From the NCBI RefSeq assembly GCF_001894805.1, contig NZ_BCWX01000002.1:1302001-1366000 (forward strand): a stretch of DNA of 64,000 bases, read 5' to 3'. Source of the stretch: Rhodococcus globerulus NBRC 14531. GTDB lineage: Bacteria > Actinomycetota > Actinomycetes > Mycobacteriales > Mycobacteriaceae. Every line of letters begins with the position of its first letter. Positions within the stretch are counted from its first letter, which is position 1. Under the pieces are notes generated by a model. The model did no database searches, was not told the DNA's origin, and saw only the letters and a program-made list of their open reading frames with translations. Shown one piece after another: positions 50,256 to 58,769 of this stretch. Both the position numbers and the translations under genes were made by a program.

Positions 50256-53200
50256 TGAAGTACTTGGCTTCCGGGTGGTGCAGGACAAATGCGTCGGTGG
50301 ACTGTTCCGGATGCAACTGCAGTTCCTCCGAGAGGTGGACGCCGATGCGCTCCGGCTCGAGCAACGCGACCAACTTGGCGCGGTCCTCGAGATCCGGGCA
50401 GGCCCCGTATCCGAAGGAGTAACGCGCGCCGCGGTATTCGAGGTCGAAGTAGCCGGACACGTCGGTGGGATCCTGCTCGGCAACCGAATGGCCGCCAGGC
50501 AGAACCAGTTCTTCACGAACCCGGCGATGCCAGTACTCGGCAAGCGATTCCGTCAGCTGAACTCCGATGCCGTGAACTTCGAGGTAGTCACGGTACGAAT
50601 TCGACGCGAACAGCTCGTTCGCGAAGTCCGCGATCGGCTGCCCCATCGTGACCAACTGGAACGGGAGAACGTCGACCTGGCCGGTCGCTTCTGCTTCCTT
50701 ACGCGAGCGCACGAAGTCCGCGATGCACAGGAAACGGTCCCGGTGCTGACGCGGGTACGTGAACCGGAATCGTTCCGGCGCATCCGGTTTCGGCTCGGTG
50801 AGCACGATGACGTCATCACCCTCGGACACCGCCGGGAAGTAGCCGTAGACCACGGCGGCGTGCGCGAGAATGCCCTCGGCCGTCAACCGGTCCAGCCAGT
50901 ACCGCAGTCGCGGCTTGCCTTCGGTTTCGACCAACTCTTCGTACGTCGGACCGTCGCCCTTACGCTGACCACGAAGTCCCCACTGCCCCAGGAACAGTGC
51001 GCGCTCGTCGAGCAGACCGGCGTACTCGGACAGTGCCACGCCCTTGACGATGCGGCTCCCCCAGAACGGCGGGGCCGGAACAGGGATGTCGACTGCAACA
51101 TCGGACCGTTCCGGCAGAACAACGGGAGCTGCTTCGGCCTTACGCTTTTCGGCGATCCGCTTGGAACGCTCATGACGAGCCTTCCGCTCGGCAACCTTCT
51201 CGCGCGCGGCGATCGCCTCAGGGCTGTCCGGCGCGGGTCCGCCGCCACGCTTTTCGGTCATGATCTGATCCATCAGATTCAAACCCTCGAAAGCGTCGCG
51301 TGCGTAACTCACGGTTCCGTCGTACACCTCTTGAAGGTCGTTCTCGACGTACGAACGCGTCAGCGCGGCACCGCCCAGCAACACCGGGAACTGTTCCGAG
51401 ACACCGCGAGAGTTCAGTTCCTTGAGGTTGTCCTTCATGACCACTGTCGACTTCACGAGCAGTCCGGACATGCCGATGACATCGGCCTTGTGCTCGATCG
51501 CAGCATCGAGAATGGTCGCGATGGGCTGCTTGATGCCGAGGTTCACGACGTCGTAACCGTTGTTACTCAAGATGATGTCGACAAGGTTCTTGCCGATATC
51601 GTGGACGTCGCCCTTGACCGTCGCAATGACGAGGCGACCCTTGCCGTCGTCGTCCGTCGCTTCCATGTGGGGCTCGAGGAACGCAACTGCCGCCTTCATG
51701 ACCTCGGCGGACTGCAGAACGAACGGCAACTGCATCTGTCCGGAACCGAACAGTTCACCGACGGTCTTCATGCCCGAAAGCAGTGTCTCGTTGATGATTT
51801 CGATCGGGGACTTGACCGTCATCGCTTCGGTGAGATCGTCGTCGAGGCCATTGCGCTCGCCGTCGACGATGCGACGCTCGAGGCGATCGAACAATGGCAG
51901 ACCGGCAAGTTCCTGAGCGCGTGACTCACGGGCAGACGCTGCCGAGACACCCTCGAACAGTTCCATCAACTTCTGCAGGGGGTCGTACCCTTCGCTGCGA
52001 CGGTCGTAAACCAGGTCGAGTGCGGTCACACGCTGTTCTTCCGGGATCCGTGCCATCGGCAGGATCTTGGAGGCGTGCACGATCGCGGTGTCGAGGCCGG
52101 CCTCGGTGCATTCGTGCAGGAACACCGAGTTGAGCACCTGCCGGGCGGCGGGGTTCAAGCCGAAGGAAATGTTGGAAATACCCAGTGTGAAGTGCAGTTC
52201 CGGGTACGCGGCCTTGAGCTGACGGATCGCTTCGATGGTCTCGATGCCGTCGCGGCGCACTTCTTCCTGACCGGTGGAGATCGGGAAGGTGAGAGCGTCG
52301 ACGATGATGTCGGACTCTGCGAGACCCCAGTTGCCTGTGATGTCCTCGATCAGGCGCTTGGCGATCGCGACCTTGGTCTCGGCCGTACGCGCCTGGCCCT
52401 CCTCGTCGATGGTCAACGCGACAACGGCTGCGCCGTGCTCCTTGACCAGCGTCATGATCTTGTGGAAACGAGACTCGGGACCGGCGCCGTCCTCGTAGTT
52501 GACGGAGTTGACGGCACAACGTCCACCGAGGTGCTCGAGTCCGGCCTGCAGAACCGCAGGTTCGGTGGAGTCGAGCATGATCGGCAGCGTCGACGCCGTT
52601 GCCAACCGGCTGGCGAGTGCGGACATGTCGGCAGCGCCGTCGCGGCCCACGTAGTCGACGTTGAGGTCGAGCATGTGCGCGCCGTCGCGAGTCTGATCCT
52701 TCGCGATGTCCAGGCACTTCTGGTAATCCTCGGACAGCATTGCTTCACGGAAAGCCTTGGAGCCGTTGGAGTTCGTGCGCTCACCGATCATCAGGATGCT
52801 GGCGTCCTGTTCGAACGGGACAGCCGAGTACAACGACGACGTGCTGGCCTCGTGAATCGGGGTGCGCTGCGCCTTCTCCACGAGGCGAACCGCGTCGGCG
52901 ACTGCCCTGATGTGGTCTGGGGTGGTTCCGCAGCAGCCACCAACCATGCCGAGACCGAATTCGGAGACGAATCCGCTGAGGGCTTCGGCCAATTCGTCTG
53001 CGGTCAGCGGGTACTCGGCACCATTGGGGCCGAGCTGCGGCAAGCCGGCGTTCGGCATGACGGAGACCGGCAGCGTCGAGTACTTGGACAGATGGCGAAG
53101 GTGCTCGCTCATCTCTGCCGGACCGGTTGCGCAGTTGAGTCCGATCATGTCGATGCCGAGCGGCTCGAGTGCCGTCAACGCGGCACCGATCTCGCTGCCG

Positions 53201-53817
53201 AGGAGCATGGTTCCGGTGGTCTCGACCGTCACGTGCGTGATGATCGGAATCCGCAAGCCCAACTGTTCCATCGCCCGCTGACTGCCGAGAATCGCAGCCT
53301 TGACCTGAAGGAGGTCCTGGCAGGTCTCGACGAGGATGGCGTCGGCGCCGCCTTCGATCATGCCGAGGGCGGATTCGGTGTACGCGTCACGCAGGATGGC
53401 AAACGGGGCGTGGCCCAGGCTGGGCAGCTTGGTTCCCGGGCCCATCGAGCCGAGAACAAAGCGGGCCATACCGTCGCGGCCTGGCCCCATCTCGTCAGCT
53501 ACCTCACGAGCGAGGGCAGTGCCCTTCTCGGAAAGCTCACGGATTCGATGCGAGATGTCGTAGTCGGCGAGGTTGGGCAGGTTGCACCCGAAAGTGTTGG
53601 TCTCGACAGCATCGGCACCGGCGGCAAAGTACGCGCGGTGGATGTCTTTGAGCACGTCGGGGCGGGTGTCGTTGAGGATCTCATTGCACCCCTCGAGTCC
53701 GAGGAAATCATCTAGTGTGAGGTCCGCGGCCTGCAACATGGTGCCCATCGCTCCGTCGCCGATGACAACGCGCTGATTCAACGCATCAAGCAGGGCAGAG
53801 TTAAATGGGGCAGACAT
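50248..53817 (-). CDS. metH: Cobalamin-dependent methionine synthase MetH
   Basis: A 1189-residue four-module enzyme. The homocysteine domain (about 1-310) has the Zn-binding GGCCGT Cys pair. The pterin-binding domain (about 340-610) begins IGERTNSNGSKAF. The cobalamin domain (about 650-880) has the lower-ligand motif DVHDIGKN with its His. The activation domain at the C-terminus binds SAM. It methylates homocysteine with 5-methyltetrahydrofolate, using the cofactor made by the cob genes of this window. The ATG at 53817 follows TACTCT (53825-53830) by 7 bases: a leaderless start. Confidence 0.97.
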   Translation of the reverse strand: MSAPFNSALLDALNQRVVIGDGAMGTMLQAADLTLDDFLGLEGCNEILNDTRPDVLKDIHRAYFAAGADAVETNTFGCNLPNLADYDISHRIRELSEKGTALAREVADEMGPGRDGMARFVLGSMGPGTKLPSLGHAPFAILRDAYTESALGMIEGGADAILVETCQDLLQVKAAILGSQRAMEQLGLRIPIITHVTVETTGTMLLGSEIGAALTALEPLGIDMIGLNCATGPAEMSEHLRHLSKYSTLPVSVMPNAGLPQLGPNGAEYPLTADELAEALSGFVSEFGLGMVGGCCGTTPDHIRAVADAVRLVEKAQRTPIHEASTSSLYSAVPFEQDASILMIGERTNSNGSKAFREAMLSEDYQKCLDIAKDQTRDGAHMLDLNVDYVGRDGAADMSALASRLATASTLPIMLDSTEPAVLQAGLEHLGGRCAVNSVNYEDGAGPESRFHKIMTLVKEHGAAVVALTIDEEGQARTAETKVAIAKRLIEDITGNWGLAESDIIVDALTFPISTGQEEVRRDGIETIEAIRQLKAAYPELHFTLGISNISFGLNPAARQVLNSVFLHECTEAGLDTAIVHASKILPMARIPEEQRVTALDLVYDRRSEGYDPLQKLMELFEGVSAASARESRAQELAGLPLFDRLERRIVDGERNGLDDDLTEAMTVKSPIEIINETLLSGMKTVGELFGSGQMQLPFVLQSAEVMKAAVAFLEPHMEATDDDGKGRLVIATVKGDVHDIGKNLVDIILSNNGYDVVNLGIKQPIATILDAAIEHKADVIGMSGLLVKSTVVMKDNLKELNSRGVSEQFPVLLGGAALTRSYVENDLQEVYDGTVSYARDAFEGLNLMDQIMTEKRGGGPAPDSPEAIAAREKVAERKARHERSKRIAEKRKAEAAPVVLPERSDVAVDIPVPAPPFWGSRIVKGVALSEYAGLLDERALFLGQWGLRGQRKGDGPTYEELVETEGKPRLRYWLDRLTAEGILAHAAVVYGYFPAVSEGDDVIVLTEPKPDAPERFRFTYPRQHRDRFLCIADFVRSRKEAEATGQVDVLPFQLVTMGQPIADFANELFASNSYRDYLEVHGIGVQLTESLAEYWHRRVREELVLPGGHSVAEQDPTDVSGYFDLEYRGARYSFGYGACPDLEDRAKLVALLEPERIGVHLSEELQLHPEQSTDAFVLHHPEAKYFNV

Positions 53818-53824
53818 GCCGTCC

Positions 53825-53830
53825 AGAGTA
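53825..53830 (-). promoter_or_regulatory. -10 hexamer of metH, leaderless type
   Basis: On the minus strand TACTCT lies 7 bases before the metH ATG. It leaves no room for a riboswitch leader on metH. Confidence 0.5.
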
Positions 53831-53856
53831 GTGGGCGCTCTCCGATGCTCTGGCCG

Positions 53857-53862
53857 TAGGCT
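53857..53862 (+). promoter_or_regulatory. -10 hexamer of the PAC2 gene, leaderless type
   Basis: TAGGCT lies 6 bases before the GTG at 53869. It is only 26 bases from the opposing metH hexamer, so the two promoters must overlap. Confidence 0.5.
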
Positions 53863-53868
53863 GGGTGG

Positions 53869-54816
53869 GTGAGTCCAAGTGAGTTCCCCGTCACTCCCGA
53901 CGGCCCGGTCGATTTCGATGATTCCGCGGCCTTCGAGAGCCCTGATCGCCCCCAAGGCGATATCCCCGTGCTCCGCGATCCCATTCTCGTGGCAGCCTTC
54001 GAAGGCTGGAACGACGCAGGTGACGCCGCCAGCGGCGCCGTCGAGCACCTCGAACTGATCTGGGATGCCCAACCGCTCGCGGAACTCGATTCGGAGGACT
54101 ACTACGACTATCAGGTCAACCGCCCGACCGTACGGCAGGTCGACGGCGTCACCCGAGAAATCGTGTGGCCTGCCACACGTTTGTCCGTCTGCTCACCGCC
54201 TGGCAGCGAGAGCGACATCGTTCTGCTTCACGGTATCGAGCCGAACATGCGTTGGCGCAGCTTCTGCGAGGATCTCCTCGAGCTGATCGACCAACTGAAC
54301 GTCAAGACGGTGGTCATCCTCGGAGCACTTCTCGCGGACACACCGCACACCCGTCCGGTACCGGTGACCGGAACCGCATACAGCAGCGAATCCGCAGCTC
54401 GATTCAACCTCGAGCAGACTCGCTACGAAGGCCCCACCGGCATCACCGGAGTTCTTCAGGACGAGTGCGTCCGGGCCGGCGTACCAGCCATCTCGTTCTG
54501 GGCAGCGGTGCCGCACTACGTGTCTCAGCCGCCCAACCCCAAAGCCACGGTGGCACTGCTGCAGCGCGTCGAAGACGTTCTCGACATCGAGGTTCCCCTG
54601 GGCGAGCTCCCCTCTCAATCCGAGGACTGGGAAGAAGCGGTCAACGAAATGACTGCAGACGACGAGGAGATCGGCGAATACGTACGGACTTTGGAAGAGC
54701 GCGGCGACGCTGAGACAGACATCACAGAAGCAATCGCCAAGATCGACGGCGATGCGATCGCTGCCGAATTCGAGCGTTACCTGCGGCGGCGAGGCCCCGG
54801 TAGCTTCGGGCTGTGA
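53869..54816 (+). CDS. PAC2-family protein (Rv2125-like)
   Basis: A 315-residue PAC2 (proteasome assembly chaperone 2-like) protein. It shows the family's VAAFEGWNDAGDAAS start, VVILGALLADTPHTRPVPVTG in the middle and PAISFWAAVPHYVSQPPNPKAT. An acidic helical tail of about 80 residues follows. The bacterial role is unknown; a link to the proteasome is suggested only by the name and distant fold. The GTG at 53869 follows TAGGCT by 6 bases. It is divergent from metH across 51 bases and coupled to the MFS gene. Confidence 0.9.
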   Translation: MSPSEFPVTPDGPVDFDDSAAFESPDRPQGDIPVLRDPILVAAFEGWNDAGDAASGAVEHLELIWDAQPLAELDSEDYYDYQVNRPTVRQVDGVTREIVWPATRLSVCSPPGSESDIVLLHGIEPNMRWRSFCEDLLELIDQLNVKTVVILGALLADTPHTRPVPVTGTAYSSESAARFNLEQTRYEGPTGITGVLQDECVRAGVPAISFWAAVPHYVSQPPNPKATVALLQRVEDVLDIEVPLGELPSQSEDWEEAVNEMTADDEEIGEYVRTLEERGDAETDITEAIAKIDGDAIAAEFERYLRRRGPGSFGL

Positions 54817-55994
54817 GCAACACTTCTCCCGACGAAAACACGCACAACCCCAGACCGCTTCGCCTTCGCCTCCAGTTGATCGCGCTGTACGCCGGCGGGT
54901 TTCTCGGCCCGTTCGGCGGCGGCGTGGTGGCGTCCGTTCTCCCCGAGATCGGCGACGACCTGGGGGTCGGGGCGTCCGCGGCCGCGTCGTCGCTCACTGC
55001 GTACCTTCTACCTTTTGCGGCATTGATGTTGGTGTCGGGAACTCTCGGCTCCCGGTGGGGAAAAGTGCGGACCGTCCGCATCGCGTATGGCGTGTACGTG
55101 GCCGCGTCGTTGGCATGTTTCCTGGCTCCGACGCTGGACATCTTCCTTGCAGCTCGGGTCCTGCAAGGTAGCGCCAATGCCTTCACAACTCCCCTCTTGC
55201 TTGCATCATTGGCAGCAGCGACGCCACAGGCCCACCTCGGCCGCGCACTGGGCGCCTTCGGTGCGTTTCAGGCCGCCGGTCAGTCGTCCGCTCCCCTGAT
55301 CGGCGGCCTCGCGGCCGAATTCGATTGGCGCCTTGCATTTCTCGTCATCGCGGTTGTAGCTGGAGTTCTGGGCGCCGTCGGGTTACCCAAAACCACGGCG
55401 CCTCCGTCTGCCGCGCCCGCCAGACTCCGTGACGCACTGCGTCCGGAAGTGCTGCGGATCGGCGTTGCCGCCCTCCTCGGTTGGGGCGCACTCGGCGGTC
55501 TGAGCTTCCTCCTGGCATTCCGGTTCGAGGACGAGTTCGGTCTCTCGCCCACAGCCCGCGGTCTGATGCTGACGCTGTTCGGTTTGGCCGGCATTATCGC
55601 CGCCCGACGAGCGGGAATCCTGATCGACCGCATCGGCGCCCGGAAGGCAGTGACCATCGGCGCAATCAGCGGCGCTGTACTCGTTGCAGTCGTAGGACTC
55701 GCGTCCGCTATCCCGGCGATTGCGATCGCCTGGTTTATTGCCGGTGTGTCCAGCCAGTTCGTACTCGTCGGCGTCAACGCGGCGGTGCTCGGCTCGCAGG
55801 GTCCGAATCGCGGCGGCGCGGTATCCGTCGTCCAGGCAATGCGCTTCGGCGGCGCGGCACTCGCTCCCCTCGCTCTCACTCCGATCTACGACGCCTCGTC
55901 CATCGCAAGTTTCCTGATACCCGCCGCTCTACTTGCTGTTGTGGCTCCGCTGATCATGCCTCGGCAGAAACCGTCGAATACCGCGGAGGCTTAA
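54813..55994 (+). CDS. MFS transporter
   Basis: A 393-residue major-facilitator protein with twelve predicted membrane helices. The loop 2-3 motif (GSRWGKVRTV) and the second-half equivalent (AGILIDRIGARKAV) are recognisable, as is LIGGLAAEFDWRLAFLVIAVV after helix 5, which suggests a drug/proton antiporter (DHA-like). The substrate is unknown. The GTG at 54813 overlaps the PAC2 stop (GTGA). It is the last gene before the accessory block. Confidence 0.88.
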   Translation: MSNTSPDENTHNPRPLRLRLQLIALYAGGFLGPFGGGVVASVLPEIGDDLGVGASAAASSLTAYLLPFAALMLVSGTLGSRWGKVRTVRIAYGVYVAASLACFLAPTLDIFLAARVLQGSANAFTTPLLLASLAAATPQAHLGRALGAFGAFQAAGQSSAPLIGGLAAEFDWRLAFLVIAVVAGVLGAVGLPKTTAPPSAAPARLRDALRPEVLRIGVAALLGWGALGGLSFLLAFRFEDEFGLSPTARGLMLTLFGLAGIIAARRAGILIDRIGARKAVTIGAISGAVLVAVVGLASAIPAIAIAWFIAGVSSQFVLVGVNAAVLGSQGPNRGGAVSVVQAMRFGGAALAPLALTPIYDASSIASFLIPAALLAVVAPLIMPRQKPSNTAEA

Positions 55995-56092
55995 CCCCCT
56001 CCGTCGATGATTTCTTGATCCTTTGGGTTACTGAAGTGCGGTGACTTGGTGAATTGAGGCCGTTGGTTCGGATAGAACTGACGACAAATATT

Positions 56093-56112
56093 CGGAAAAT
56101 TTGGCGTTTCCG
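56093..56112. promoter_or_regulatory. Possible operator before the AbiEi-like gene
   Basis: CGGAAA (56093-56098) and TTTCCG (56107-56112) form an inverted repeat with an 8-base gap. It reaches the -35 zone of a promoter whose -10 would be TACAAT at 56130-56135. A dimeric regulator, possibly the gene product itself, could bind here. The arms are short, so chance is possible. Confidence 0.3.
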
Positions 56113-56129
56113 TCAGCGACAGATATTGA

Positions 56130-56135
56130 TACAAT
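56130..56135 (+). promoter_or_regulatory. -10 hexamer of the AbiEi-like gene
   Basis: TACAAT ends 6 bases before the ATG at 56142, with no ribosome-binding site. It is close to the TATAAT consensus and would start transcription at the A of the start codon. It may drive the whole jet unit. Confidence 0.6.
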
Positions 56136-56141
56136 GGAACA

Positions 56142-57227
56142 ATGAGCGAATCCGAGTCGGAACCCGAGCGCCCCATCGACATTTTTCGGCGATCCGTCGC
56201 GATCATCGAAGAAAATCTGCCCGCCACCTGGTCACTGTCGACGCAACGCTCCCCCGACCTGTCCGAAGCACCCATTCGCCTCGACCTGCGCTCCCCTGAC
56301 GGGTCGGTCGCGAAGTTCGGCGTCTACGCCGCACATGGAGTTCTCAGCAGCGACGTTCCCGGTATCGCCGACCGCTTCCCCACCGGGCAAACCGGGTTCG
56401 TCTGCGCCAAATATCTGTCCGAACCGGTGCGCCGCCAACTCGACGCCCATGCACTCTCCTACGCCGATGCGACGGGCAACGTCTCTCTCACCGCCGATCG
56501 CCCTGCCGTCTGGGTGCGAGGCAGGGGCGCCGACGCCGATCCGTGGCGCGGCCCCGGCCGGCCGTCGGGCCAGCTGGCCGGCGATCCGTCGGCGCGGGTC
56601 GTGCGGGCGCTCGCAGATTTTGCCCCGCCCCTGGCGATCACAGCGCTGGTCCGTTTGGCCGGGGCATCAACGGGCGCAACGTATCGAGTGGTGCAAACCC
56701 TCGCCGATCGGGAATTGGTGACCAGACTCCCCCGGGGCGGCATCGCCGACGCCAACTGGCAGAAGATGCTCCGGGAGTGGGCACAGGAATCCATCGCCAA
56801 AGCACCCACACCGCACGGCTTTCACGCTCCAGACGGACTTGAAGCGCTCTTCGATCAGCTCCGCCAACTCAGCGGACACATCTATGCGGCAACGGCATCC
56901 GTCGCTGCCGCGCCGTTCGCCCGGTATGCGCCCACTCAGCGGGCTCATTTCCACGCCGACAACGTCGACCAATTTGCCGACGCGTTGGGCCTGCGGCGCG
57001 TCGAGACCGGTGCCGATGTGTGGGTCACCGCTCCCCTGTCACCGTCGGTGTTCGACCGAATTCTCACCCGCGACGGCATCCGGATCGTGTCTCCGAGTCA
57101 GGCCTACGCCGATCTTCTCGTCGGTCCGGATGCCGACGAAGCAGCGGCCGATCACCTCATGGGCTGGATGATCGAGAACGAATCGCAGTGGCGACGCGCC
57201 GCCTCCCCAGCCAAGGATCGACCGTAG
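56142..57227 (+). CDS. AbiEi-like winged-helix protein upstream of Wadjet genes
   Basis: 361 residues. An N-terminal domain (about 1-130) contains LSYADATGNVSL. A winged helix (about 155-205: ALADFAPPLAITALVRLAGASTGATYRVV) ends in a wing with RLPRGGIADANW. A C-terminal domain (about 215-350) has DGLEALFDQL and VSPSQAYADLLVGPDADE. This layout resembles the antitoxin/repressor AbiEi group of type IV toxin-antitoxin proteins, from memory of the family. No AbiEii nucleotidyltransferase is next to it. It ends 33 bases before jetA on the same strand, so it may regulate the defence genes or be an accessory factor. It could also be an unrelated resident regulator. Confidence 0.72.
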   Translation: MSESESEPERPIDIFRRSVAIIEENLPATWSLSTQRSPDLSEAPIRLDLRSPDGSVAKFGVYAAHGVLSSDVPGIADRFPTGQTGFVCAKYLSEPVRRQLDAHALSYADATGNVSLTADRPAVWVRGRGADADPWRGPGRPSGQLAGDPSARVVRALADFAPPLAITALVRLAGASTGATYRVVQTLADRELVTRLPRGGIADANWQKMLREWAQESIAKAPTPHGFHAPDGLEALFDQLRQLSGHIYAATASVAAAPFARYAPTQRAHFHADNVDQFADALGLRRVETGADVWVTAPLSPSVFDRILTRDGIRIVSPSQAYADLLVGPDADEAAADHLMGWMIENESQWRRAASPAKDRP

Positions 57228-57251
57228 GGAAATTCGGACGACACTCTCGCC

Positions 57252-57257
57252 TACGCT
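57252..57257 (+). promoter_or_regulatory. -10-like hexamer before jetA
   Basis: TACGCT lies 3 bases before the ATG at 57261 and 6 bases before an in-frame GTG at 57264. If used, the GTG would be the leaderless start. Confidence 0.35.
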
Positions 57258-57260
57258 GTC

Positions 57261-58769
57261 ATGGTGAATGAAACGCATATCGCGGGCGTAGCGACGGCGT
57301 ACGCGGATACCCATCGACTGAAATTGTTTTCGTTCACGGTCGCCGAGAAGCGCGCCGAGTACCTGTGGGTACTTCGCGCATTCGACCACGCGCGCGCCAA
57401 TTACACAGTCCTGCTCCATGCGGGGACGGTCGCTCAGATCCTCGAGAAGATCGGTGGCTCGGATCCCGCCGCTCAGCTGTCGTCAACCGAGATTGCGCCT
57501 CTGCTGGACCAGTTGCACGTGTGGGAGATTCTCGAACGCAGCTACGACGGCACACGCGCCGCGTCGTTGGCCGAGTATCGGAACCGCCATTTTGTGTACC
57601 AGTTCGGCCAGGCCGGGTATCAGGTGTACCGGTCCGTCGAGGACGTACTTGCCGCCAGGCTCGACAATTCGTCCCTCTCACGACTGGCGCTGGCGGACCT
57701 TCTGGCCGACATGTCGGAACTGGCCGAAGCCAATCGAACGGCAGACGGCGACCTCATCTTCCGCAAACTCAAACGCCTCGACTCGACACTGTCCGACATG
57801 GCCGATCGTGCCGCGCACTTCTATCTCACGCTCGGCGATCTGGTTCGGACGACGGAAGTGACGCCGCAGGCATTCCTGAACCACAAGGACGCCCTGCTGA
57901 CGCACATGCGCGAATTCAGCTCCGACCTCGCGCGGTACGCCCCGAAACTCAAGGAAGCCATCGAGCACGTCGAATCGACAGGGGTCGACCGGATGATCCG
58001 GCTCGCTGCCGCCAGCGACGAGCGAGTGTTCGTTCCGATCGCCGAACGCGAAGACGACTGGATGGCCCGCTGGCGCGGTTTGACCGCGTGGTTCGTCTCC
58101 GCCGAGACCGGGATCAGCGAGTCCGAGCGACTGCGCGAAGGCACCATGAGCGCGATTGCCGCAGTGCTTGCTCTGTTGCGCCGCGTCACGGAAACCCGTC
58201 GAGGCGGGGTCAGCCGCGAAAGTCAGCTGCGCCATCTCGCGGGGTGGTTTGCCGCGACACCGTCCGAAGACGCGGCTCATGCACTGTTCCAGGCCGTGTT
58301 CGACCTCGGTCGCCCGCGCCACCTGTCGATGGTCCACCCGGACGCCGACATTATTTCCCACCACCGATCCTGGTGGGAGGCACCGCCCGTCGAGATCGCC
58401 CGCACCCTGGCGGAAACAGGGCGCCCACCGTCGCCCGGCTTGCCCAGCAAGGTCGCCCGCAACGACGGAAGTATCCGACGGCTGCGCGAAGAACAGCTCG
58501 CGGCGCAGCGAACCCGCAGTGCCGCAGCACAATCCCTGGCCACCAACGGTGTGTATCAACGTGAGCTCAATGAGCAGGAGACCGAAGTTTTGCTGAGTTT
58601 GCTCAATGCCGCACTCACGGCCCGCGTGCCGGTCGTCGGCCGCGTCAAGAGTTCCACCGGTAGCGAGAACGGGGTGAAATTGACGCTGAGCCCGTCGGAC
58701 GGTTCCACCACCATCACCACCGCGCGTGGCCGGATGCACCTCGACGGCATCGAGGTCAGCGTTCGATGA
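57261..58769 (+). CDS. jetA: Wadjet protein JetA (DUF2397, TIGR02677 type)
   Basis: A 502-residue protein of the DUF2397 family, the kleisin-like subunit of the Wadjet/MksF-type condensin. The start (RLKLFSFTVAEKRAEYLWVLRAF) and the winged-helix region (EIAPLLDQLHVWEILER) are characteristic. A long helical middle (about 115-300) and a C-terminal domain with TRVP-type ARVPVVGRV follow. Wadjet recognises and cleaves circular plasmid DNA by loop extrusion (established for the family). Start is ATG 57261 or GTG 57264. Its stop overlaps jetB (ATGA). Confidence 0.88.
   Translation: MVNETHIAGVATAYADTHRLKLFSFTVAEKRAEYLWVLRAFDHARANYTVLLHAGTVAQILEKIGGSDPAAQLSSTEIAPLLDQLHVWEILERSYDGTRAASLAEYRNRHFVYQFGQAGYQVYRSVEDVLAARLDNSSLSRLALADLLADMSELAEANRTADGDLIFRKLKRLDSTLSDMADRAAHFYLTLGDLVRTTEVTPQAFLNHKDALLTHMREFSSDLARYAPKLKEAIEHVESTGVDRMIRLAAASDERVFVPIAEREDDWMARWRGLTAWFVSAETGISESERLREGTMSAIAAVLALLRRVTETRRGGVSRESQLRHLAGWFAATPSEDAAHALFQAVFDLGRPRHLSMVHPDADIISHHRSWWEAPPVEIARTLAETGRPPSPGLPSKVARNDGSIRRLREEQLAAQRTRSAAAQSLATNGVYQRELNEQETEVLLSLLNAALTARVPVVGRVKSSTGSENGVKLTLSPSDGSTTITTARGRMHLDGIEVSVR

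Noticed and set aside
49693..51924. 743-codon plus-strand frame
   Set aside because: It is antisense to the HAD gene and metH, both of which have unmistakable family signatures.
52075..53715. 546-codon plus-strand frame
   Set aside because: It is antisense to metH, with no ribosome-binding site and no recognisable domain.
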